NCBI GenBank assembly: GCA_016234485.1 | Contig: JACRBL010000029.1 | Coordinates: 278,632-342,631, forward strand | Direction: 5' to 3' | Source: Chloroflexota bacterium | GTDB lineage: Bacteria; Chloroflexota; Anaerolineae; Anaerolineales; Villigracilaceae | Length of the DNA: 64,000 bases | Shown here: positions 58,561-64,000 of the stretch, one piece after another | How positions within the stretch are numbered: position 1 is the stretch's first letter | How the letters are laid out: every line of letters begins with the position of its first letter | The notes under the pieces: generated by a model | The model's input: the letters and a program-made list of their open reading frames with translations, nothing else | What the model was told of the DNA's origin: nothing | Databases searched by the model: none | Translations under genes and position numbers: made by a program

Positions 58561-58953
58561 ATGCGTAAGTCAATCTTTATCAGTGTGTTGGTTTTGACGT
58601 CTATTTTGCTGACGGCGTGTGGAAGCGCGGCCGCGCCCACCGAAGCAAGTTCCGCCAAGTCCGTGAATATCGTTCTCAGCACAAATCCGAATCCCGCCGC
58701 AGTGGGAGACGTGGAGATCGTGTTCACCATCACCGACGCGGACGGCAAGCCCATCGAAGGCGCGAAAGTGGACGTGTCTGCCGAACACCCCGCGATGGCG
58801 GGCATGGGCATGAGCGGCGCGGCAGTTGAACAAAGCGGCGGAGTCTATTCCATCAAAGCCAATTTCAGCGATCCTGGAACCTGGAAGATAACCATCTATG
58901 TTCGCAAGGATGGACTGGACTACAAAGAGGAAATCGAGTTGGAAATTCAGTAA
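58561..58953 (+). CDS. Lipoprotein with YtkA/FixH-like domain
   Basis: 130 residues; AAGGAGAAAAACAAA before ATG 58561. Lipobox ILLTACGS, then an Ig-like beta domain: NPAAVGDVEIVFTITDADGK, AEHPAMAGMGMSGAAV (Met-rich, with His) and WKITIYVRKDGLDYKEE. The YtkA family has this shape, and Met/His sets in such domains often bind copper. The protein at 61926-62594 is of the same type. Confidence 0.8.
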   Translation: MRKSIFISVLVLTSILLTACGSAAAPTEASSAKSVNIVLSTNPNPAAVGDVEIVFTITDADGKPIEGAKVDVSAEHPAMAGMGMSGAAVEQSGGVYSIKANFSDPGTWKITIYVRKDGLDYKEEIELEIQ

Positions 58954-59015
58954 GACTTATGGAACGGGCTTCGGAAGTCGCGCAGACTCCCGAAGCCCGA
59001 ACGAGTAGGAAGCGA

Positions 59016-59771
59016 ATGAACATTAACCGCCAAAGAGTACCCTTCGGCCAGTGGATATCGCGTCACTGGTTTGCGACTTTCCTGATTGTGTATGGCCTGT
59101 GGGTCTGGACTCCCTTCATCGCGCCCGTCTTCATGCGCCTCGGCTGGACAGACGCGGGGAAGGCCGTTTATTTCATCTACTCGTTTTTCTGTCACCAACT
59201 CCCCGAGCGTTCCTTCTTTTTCTTTGGCGCACAACCGATGTACTCGCTCACCGAGATTCAAACCGCGTGGCAGGATACCATCAACCCGATCATTCTCCGC
59301 CAGTTCATTGGCAATCCTGAGATGGGCTGGAAGGTCGCCTGGTCGGATCGCATGATCTCGTTCTACACCAGCGTGTGGATCTTCGCGGTTACGTGGTATC
59401 CGTTTCGCCGCAAGGTTAAACCTTTGGCATGGTGGGGATTCCTTTTGCTCCTTCTCCCCATCGCAATAGATGGCGGATCGCACTTAATCAGCGATTTCGC
59501 TGGCATCGGAAACGGATTCCGTGATACAAATACATGGCTGGCCGTTCTGACGAACAATTCACTCCCCGCGACATTCTATGCGGGTGACGCGTTCGGCTCG
59601 TTCAACTCCCTCATGCGCCTCGTCTCTGGACTTTTGGCTGGCCTCGCCATCGCCTGGCTGGCCTTCCCCTATATTTTCCAGACGCAGACCTATAATCAGC
59701 AATTGGATAACATAAGATATGCCGTCCTCGAAACCATCAAAAGCCAAGATTCGCGTCCTGCTAGCAGATGA
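59016..59771 (+). CDS. DUF2085 membrane protein
   Basis: 251 residues from ATG 59016 (GTAGGAAGCGA upstream). Multi-span protein with the family residues FFCHQLPERSFFFFGAQ, WSDRMISFYTSVW and AIDGGSHLISD. Similar in its core to the DUF2085 half of the 551-1564 fusion, but without the glutaredoxin domain and lacking that protein's CERD motif (here WSDRMISF). Its last 53 bases overlap the start of the response regulator, so the three genes 59016-61456 form one unit. Function unknown. Confidence 0.85.
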   Translation: MNINRQRVPFGQWISRHWFATFLIVYGLWVWTPFIAPVFMRLGWTDAGKAVYFIYSFFCHQLPERSFFFFGAQPMYSLTEIQTAWQDTINPIILRQFIGNPEMGWKVAWSDRMISFYTSVWIFAVTWYPFRRKVKPLAWWGFLLLLLPIAIDGGSHLISDFAGIGNGFRDTNTWLAVLTNNSLPATFYAGDAFGSFNSLMRLVSGLLAGLAIAWLAFPYIFQTQTYNQQLDNIRYAVLETIKSQDSRPASR

Positions 59772-60405
59772 CCACCATATCGTCCGCGCGGGGATTCGTC
59801 AACTGATGGAAAGCGCGAAGGACATTCAAGTCATCGCCGAGGCGGGGGATGGGGAGGAGGCGCAGGCGCTCATCCAAAAACACAAACCCGATGTGGCCGT
59901 GTTGGACATTCAAATGCCCAAAGCCAGCGGGATCGAAGTCACACGCTGGGTGCGTTCGCATCTGCCCGAAGTCGGCGTGTTGATCCTCACCGCCTATGAC
60001 GATGACCCGTATGTGATGGCTGTCCTGCAGGCGGGCGCGAATGGTTATGTTCTCAAGACTGCCCAGGCTGATGATCTCATTCAAGCCGTGCGCGATGTGA
60101 ACGAGGGCAAGTCCGCGCTTGACCCGAATATCACGCGCAAGTTGATGTCGAATATTTTCAAAGGAACGGAGAAGAAAGTGGTCGATCCGCTCACTGACCG
60201 CGAACTGGATGTGCTACGTCTCGCGGCGAAGGGTTTCACCAACAAGGCCATCGGCGTGCAACTCACCATCAGCGACCGTACCGTGCAGGGACATCTCGCG
60301 CACATCTTCGCCAAACTGCAAGCCACCAGCCGCACCGAAGCCGTCATGCGCGGCGTCTCATTGGGACTCGTCTCGCAAAGCGCGGGGCAGATCGCGGATG
60401 AATAA
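59719..60405 (+). CDS. NarL/LuxR-type response regulator
   Basis: 228 residues. Receiver with VLLADDHH, phosphoacceptor Asp63 in AVLDIQMPKAS and Lys in YVLKTAQ; LuxR-type HTH LTDRELDVLRLAAKGFTNKA. Overlaps both neighbours (53 bases upstream, 8 downstream), in the order DUF2085-regulator-kinase. A likely regulator of the surrounding cluster, and candidate binder of the TAGGCAAWWYGGCYTA sites. Confidence 0.93.
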   Translation: MPSSKPSKAKIRVLLADDHHIVRAGIRQLMESAKDIQVIAEAGDGEEAQALIQKHKPDVAVLDIQMPKASGIEVTRWVRSHLPEVGVLILTAYDDDPYVMAVLQAGANGYVLKTAQADDLIQAVRDVNEGKSALDPNITRKLMSNIFKGTEKKVVDPLTDRELDVLRLAAKGFTNKAIGVQLTISDRTVQGHLAHIFAKLQATSRTEAVMRGVSLGLVSQSAGQIADE

Positions 60406-61456
60406 GAGCCGTTCTCCCTTTTGGCGCAGTCTCACCCTGCGGATGTTCGCGTGGATCATCCTGCCGATGACAGCGCTTTCGATGGTCATTGCAGTGGGGA
60501 GCATCATCGCGCACCAGCAGGAGATGCGCCTGCACCTTTCCGAAGACGCGTGGAGAATCGCCACCGACCCGATCCTGGAATTCACGCTCATCGCCCCGCT
60601 GGTGTTGATTCCCCCGTTGTTGTTCACCGTCGGGGCATTATGGTTCGCCACAAAACAAATCGTCCAGCCGTTGCAGAGACTCGAATCCAAAGCCGCCGCG
60701 CTGGCCTGGGGCGATTTTGAAGCCATTAAAGATTCTGTTGGGGGAATCATCGAAGTGCAACACTTGCAACTGGAACTGACCGAGATGTCCCGTAAAGTTC
60801 AAGCCGCGCAAGAGGGACTGCGCGACTACATCGGCGCGATCACATCAGCGCAGGAAGAGGAACGTCTGCGTTTGGCGCGCGACCTGCACGACGATACCAT
60901 CCAATCCGTCATCGCTTTGAAACAGCGCGTCCAATTGGCGCAGAAATCCGTCAAAGACCCGCCCTCGCGAAAAACGCTGGCTGAATTGGAAACGCTGTCC
61001 GAACAGACCATCGAAAACCTGCGGCGCATGACGCGCGCCCTGCGACCGATCTATCTCGAAGACCTCGGTCTCGTCACCGCGCTGGAAATGCTTTCACGCG
61101 AGACCAGCCAGACCAGCGGCATCCCCATTGAATTTCACAAAGTGGGCGAGGAACAACGTCTCACCCACGAAGTGGAACTGACGTTTTATCGCATCGCGCA
61201 GGAAGCCTTGAACAATGTCGTCCGCCATTCGCAAGCCACGCGTGCCGACCTGCGGATTGCGTTTGGAAAAAATGGAATCGAACTGGAAGCGAGCGACGAC
61301 GGCATTGGCTTCGACATGCCGAAGAGTCCCACCGACTTTGCCTCCAGTGGTCATTTTGGCCTGCTGGGAATCCGCGAACGGGCGGAGTTGATCGGAGCCA
61401 GCCTCGAGGTGGAATCAGTCAAAGGAAAAGGGAGCAGGCTGAGGGTCAAGGTGTGA
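60398..61456 (+). CDS. NarL-type sensor histidine kinase
   Basis: 352 residues from ATG 60398, overlapping the regulator stop by 8 bases. Two spans enclose a short extracellular loop (about 45-60 residues: IIAHQQEMRLHLSEDAWRIA), then a HAMP-like linker, HisKA_3 with RLARDLHDDTIQSVIALKQR, and HATPase with AQEALNNVVRHSQA and SDDGIGFDMPKS. The short sensor loop suggests sensing at the membrane or through the associated DUF2085 protein. Confidence 0.92.
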   Translation: MNKSRSPFWRSLTLRMFAWIILPMTALSMVIAVGSIIAHQQEMRLHLSEDAWRIATDPILEFTLIAPLVLIPPLLFTVGALWFATKQIVQPLQRLESKAAALAWGDFEAIKDSVGGIIEVQHLQLELTEMSRKVQAAQEGLRDYIGAITSAQEEERLRLARDLHDDTIQSVIALKQRVQLAQKSVKDPPSRKTLAELETLSEQTIENLRRMTRALRPIYLEDLGLVTALEMLSRETSQTSGIPIEFHKVGEEQRLTHEVELTFYRIAQEALNNVVRHSQATRADLRIAFGKNGIELEASDDGIGFDMPKSPTDFASSGHFGLLGIRERAELIGASLEVESVKGKGSRLRVKV

Positions 61457-61469
61457 AGCGAGAAATGTC

Positions 61470-61485
61470 ATAAGCCATTTTGCCT
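61470..61485. promoter_or_regulatory. TAGGCAAAATGGCTTA motif (minus-strand reading), site 2
   Basis: Reverse complement of TAAGCCATTTTGCCTA, TAGGC-N6-GCTTA, 81 bases before the YHS gene. Confidence 0.5.
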
Positions 61486-61566
61486 ATCCACCATCCCGCC
61501 ATTCTGCGCTCAGTCAGGGGCGGGATGGCGCTTATCATTTCATCATCTTGACATGAAGGAGACCTT

Positions 61567-61734
61567 ATGGCAATCGACCCCGTGTGCGAAATGACGGTCA
61601 ACGAAGCGACCGCCGCGGCAACCTCCACGTACAAAGGGCAGACGTATTATTTCTGCTCGGCGTTGTGCAAGAGTTTGTTTGACAGGGAGCCTGAGAAGTA
61701 TCTTCAGGAAACGGAACGGCAAAAGGAACCGTAA
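61567..61734 (+). CDS. YHS-domain small protein
   Basis: 55 residues, AAGGAGACCTT before ATG 61567. YHS pattern DPVCEMTVNEATAAATSTYK, then YYFCSALCKSLFDREPEKYL, with Cys residues in the positions used for metal binding in copper-related YHS/TRASH proteins. Such domains sense or carry Cu, Ag or other soft metals. A terminator follows. It fits the metal theme of the cluster. Confidence 0.88.
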   Translation: MAIDPVCEMTVNEATAAATSTYKGQTYYFCSALCKSLFDREPEKYLQETERQKEP

Positions 61735-61752
61735 TCGAATGGAAGACTCGAA

Positions 61753-61785
61753 CATCACCCAGTCATATTGACTGGGTGATGTTTG
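61753..61785 (+). terminator. Intrinsic terminator CATCACCCAGTC/GACTGGGTGATG
   Basis: Perfect arms with an ATAT loop and TTTGT tail after the YHS gene. Confidence 0.85.
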
Positions 61786-61812
61786 TCATAAGCAGAATGG
61801 CGCGGGGAATTT

Positions 61813-61828
61813 ACGGCAATTCGGCGGT
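61813..61828. promoter_or_regulatory. ACGGCAATTCGGCGGT motif, site 3
   Basis: Core GGCAATTCGGC identical to site 1; arms imperfect. 97 bases before the ATG at 61926. Confidence 0.5.
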
Positions 61829-61925
61829 GAGCAGGCTCGCCTGGGATGGGTAAGATAACGCAACTCTAAATTTTTCACGGAGGCAGTTCCATGCACAGTC
61901 GCACACTCATCACTGGGGAGGAACA

Positions 61926-62594
61926 ATGAAACGGTTTCTGCATGCAAGTTCAATTTTGTTGTTCGCCTTCACGGCCATCTTCGCAAATCCTGGCGCTGTG
62001 TCTGCGAGCGAAGGGGATGGCGAAGATGGTCTGAAAATGGAAGTGAATGGCTATCAAGTGACGCTCGACAGCCAGAACGAGTGGGCGAAAGGCGAGAATG
62101 TTTTGGTGGTCACGATCGCGGATGACATGGGTATGCCTCTCAGCGACGCCGAGGTGGAGATCCTGGTCGCGCCGAAAGCGGGCGGACACGACGACGCCGA
62201 GACGGACACGCACGACGGCGACGAGGAAGAGTCAATGTCTGGCATGGATATGGGCGACGATCATTCGGACGAGCCCGAGCCTGGCGTGATGAAACCCGTC
62301 GCGAACGAAGAGTCTGAACACGACGAAGAATCCGCCAGCCCGCTGGTCATGACCGAATCGGAACATGGCACGTACACCGCGCAGACCCACTTGGAAAAGT
62401 CGGGCGAATACGATGTGCATGTGTACTTCCACGTCAACGGCGAAATGCTGGAGGCCGATTTTGTGGTCGAGGTGGCTGGCGCCGTTTCGCAGATCGCTGT
62501 GATCTGGAGTTATGTGGCGATCAACGTGGCCATCGTCGCTGTGGCTGGCGTGATGAAGAAACAAAAATCCCTTACCGTGAAAGGCGGAAAATAA
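61926..62594 (+). CDS. Exported FixH/YtkA-like protein with acidic His/Met-rich insert and C-terminal anchor
   Basis: 222 residues, GGGGAGGAAC before ATG. Signal peptide (SSILLFAFTAIFANPGAVSA), beta domain (EVNGYQVTLDSQNEWAKGEN ... VVTIADDMGMPLSDAEVEIL), interrupted by about 70 residues rich in Asp, Glu, His and Met (for example SMSGMDMGDDHSDEPEPG), then the second half of the beta domain and a membrane helix near the end (IAVIWSYVAINVAIVAVAGV). The insert looks like a metal-binding loop. Coupled to the polyferredoxin one base after its stop region. Confidence 0.82.
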   Translation: MKRFLHASSILLFAFTAIFANPGAVSASEGDGEDGLKMEVNGYQVTLDSQNEWAKGENVLVVTIADDMGMPLSDAEVEILVAPKAGGHDDAETDTHDGDEEESMSGMDMGDDHSDEPEPGVMKPVANEESEHDEESASPLVMTESEHGTYTAQTHLEKSGEYDVHVYFHVNGEMLEADFVVEVAGAVSQIAVIWSYVAINVAIVAVAGVMKKQKSLTVKGGK

Positions 62595-62595
62595 C

Positions 62596-63975
62596 ATGGC
62601 CGTCGAACTCAAACCCCAAAACAAAAGCGTCTTCGCGGGAGGCAATCTCCTGCAGATCAAATTCATTGACCGATTCATGCGCAGCCGATGGTTTCCAGGA
62701 ATCATCCAATGGCCGACGCTGATCCTCTTCATGGTGATCATGTTTCAACTCCTGCTCGGCCCCGAATCCGCGCACGACAATCTCGGCACCGCGCTGACGT
62801 GGGTGCTGTGGTGGCCGATCCTCCCGATTCTCTTTTTGTTCCTGGGGCGTTTCTGGTGCGCGATCTGTCCATTCGCGACCATCAACGATTTGGTGCAAAA
62901 ATTTGTCGGCAACAACAAGCCTGTCCCGAAGTTTTTGAAAAAATACGGCATCTGGATCATCGACGCGCTGTTCATCTTCATCACGTGGAGCGACCACGTG
63001 TGGGGTGTAGTGGAAAATCCCTTTGGGTCTGGCGTGCTCATGTTGACATTGACCACGGGCGTGATAGCCTCTGGTTCGTTCTTTGAACGCCGCACCTTCT
63101 GCCGTCACCTTTGTTTCCTCGGCGGACTCTCTGGCAACTATGCCCGCACGGGCATGCTCGCCCTGCGCGGCACTCCTGAGATTTGCGCCACCTGCACCGT
63201 CGCCGCCTGTTATAAAGGCACCGAGAAGGCGCCAGGCTGTCCGCTATTCGAGTTTCCCAAGACGATGACTTCCAACGCCAACTGCGTGATTTGCGCGGAC
63301 TGCATCAAGAACTGCCCGAATGACTCAATTCAACTCACCGTCCGCCCGCCGACGAAGGAACTGTGGTTCGTCCGCAAGCCTAAAATGGAAGAGGCTTTCC
63401 TCTCGGCGGTCATCATGGGCATCGTCTTCGTCCAGAACGTGACCATGCTCGAAGTGTGGGGCGGCATGTTGAAATGGCTGGAAAACGCGGTCGGCACCAC
63501 CAACTACGCCGTCACGTTTAGCATCACCTTTGCCATCGCCATCATCATCCCCGTTGCGTTGCTCGGACTCACTTCGTGGATTGCGGGCAAATTCAACAAG
63601 GTGAGCCTTGTGGAAAACTTCACCCGCTTCGGCTACGCCATCATCGCGCTGGATGTGGCGGCGCATATCGCCCACAACCTGTTCCACCTGCTGGCGGAAG
63701 GTAAGTCCATCTATTACACCGCCATCGCATTGTTCGGACAGGAAGTCCACGGCGCGTCCCCCGCGCTGGTCAGCATGGAGACGATCCAGATCCTGCAATT
63801 CGGCCTGATCGCGCTGGGATTCGTTGGCTCGCTCTACGCCGCCTATCGCATCGCGAAGTTGAATCATCCCGACGGAAAATCCTGGGCGACCTTCGCGCCT
63901 TACGCGGTGTTGATGGTCATCCTCACCGCAATGAACATCTACTTGTTCGTACTCCCGATGGCGATGAGGATGTAA
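62596..63975 (+). CDS. Membrane polyferredoxin of the NapH/NosR/CcoG type
   Basis: 459 residues, about six to eight spans. CxxxCP-type motif RFWCAICPFATINDL near residue 85, then HLCFLGGLSGNYARTGML, a Cys-rich stretch ICATCTVAACYKGTEKAPGC and one 4Fe-4S ferredoxin motif CVICADCIKNCPND near 235. This is the layout of membrane quinol-linked electron carriers (NapH, NosR C-terminus). It would pass electrons from the quinone pool to an extracytoplasmic enzyme encoded outside the window. Starts two bases after the preceding stop. Confidence 0.88.
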   Translation: MAVELKPQNKSVFAGGNLLQIKFIDRFMRSRWFPGIIQWPTLILFMVIMFQLLLGPESAHDNLGTALTWVLWWPILPILFLFLGRFWCAICPFATINDLVQKFVGNNKPVPKFLKKYGIWIIDALFIFITWSDHVWGVVENPFGSGVLMLTLTTGVIASGSFFERRTFCRHLCFLGGLSGNYARTGMLALRGTPEICATCTVAACYKGTEKAPGCPLFEFPKTMTSNANCVICADCIKNCPNDSIQLTVRPPTKELWFVRKPKMEEAFLSAVIMGIVFVQNVTMLEVWGGMLKWLENAVGTTNYAVTFSITFAIAIIIPVALLGLTSWIAGKFNKVSLVENFTRFGYAIIALDVAAHIAHNLFHLLAEGKSIYYTAIALFGQEVHGASPALVSMETIQILQFGLIALGFVGSLYAAYRIAKLNHPDGKSWATFAPYAVLMVILTAMNIYLFVLPMAMRM

Positions 63976-63987
63976 GCCTTCTCGATA

Positions 63988-64000
63988 TGGGCAATTTGGC
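63988..64000. promoter_or_regulatory. TGGGCAATTTGGC motif, site 4 (cut by window edge)
   Basis: Matches the left and centre of the motif at 57982-57997; the right arm is beyond the window. Confidence 0.35.

Noticed and set aside
59719..60405. Response regulator start at an internal ATG to avoid the 53-base overlap with DUF2085
   Set aside because: There is no ATG before the conserved LLADDHH that would avoid the overlap, and the receiver fold begins at residue 10; the overlap is real.

Overview
The window looks like a chromosomal segment of an uncultured Chloroflexota bacterium, most likely class Anaerolineae. I infer this from gene content (DUF2085 membrane proteins, HEAT-repeat proteins, many Cys-anchored lipoproteins, GAF/SpoIIE phosphatases, NarL-type two-component systems), a single-gene-to-small-operon layout on both strands, and intergenic space filled with short palindromic repeats. 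No rRNA or other taxonomic marker is present, so the assignment is an inference. There is no phage, plasmid, CRISPR array or complete insertion sequence.

Layout. 0-12.5 kb: mostly minus-strand housekeeping genes (pgeF fragment, glutaredoxin-DUF2085 fusion, ccdA, L,D-transpeptidase, carboxylesterase, CPBP protease, patatin, hydroxyacid dehydrogenase, smpB, YbaK-type deacylase, HEAT protein), plus the initiator tRNA with a damaged tandem copy behind it. 12.8-16.1 kb: 2-oxoacid (pyruvate-type) dehydrogenase E1 alpha, E1 beta and E2, without E3. 16.1-18.4 kb: an apparent insertion of two AT-richer genes (SDR and Crp/Fnr) bounded by the intact E2 3' end and a decayed second copy of it, followed by an overlapping small-protein/nucleotidyltransferase pair. 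18.4-27.6 kb: BASS transporter, two paralogous secreted beta-helix proteins around an MFS exporter and a lipoprotein, and an ethylbenzene-dehydrogenase-gamma-like heme lipoprotein. 27.8-41.2 kb: two-component system, two metallo-beta-lactamase-fold hydrolases, MFS, HemW, phosphorylases, a methyltransferase, a thioredoxin-like gene with an in-frame UGA at the first catalytic Cys position, an EF-G paralogue and an SNase-like protein. 41.3-45.4 kb: an RsbV/RsbW/RsbU-type partner-switching module. 45.4-56.1 kb: sulfotransferase, lgt, ridA and a surface-polysaccharide locus (GT2, priming sugar transferase, two epimerase/dehydratases, FemAB-type and GNAT transferases). 56-64 kb: truncated GatZ, then a cluster of lipoproteins, YtkA/FixH-like proteins, DUF2085, a NarL-type two-component system, a YHS protein and a NapH/NosR-like polyferredoxin, probably concerned with metal or electron-transfer chemistry at the membrane.

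Main points for a second look. (1) The candidate selenoprotein at 37413-37895: UGA sits exactly where the first Cys of a CxxC thioredoxin motif should be, the frame stays open and conserved afterwards, and a small hairpin with a G-starting loop follows at a bacterial-SECIS-like distance. (2) A 16-bp inverted-repeat motif (consensus TAGGCAAWWYGGCYTA) recurs 70-100 bp upstream of several genes in the 57.9-64 kb cluster. (3) Several families of miniature repeats, including a 26-28 bp micro-palindrome inserted into the centres of three different host palindromes, and repeat words that entered coding sequences in frame (hemW, E2, femX). (4) The E2 3'-end duplication around the SDR/Crp pair. (5) The tRNA-fMet half-duplication.

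Intergenic stretches near 300 bp: 12525-12816 (hairpins ahead of pdhA), 47758-48035 (one miniature repeat element) and 6252-6637 (tRNA, tRNA relic and two terminators). No gene-free stretch longer than that was seen.
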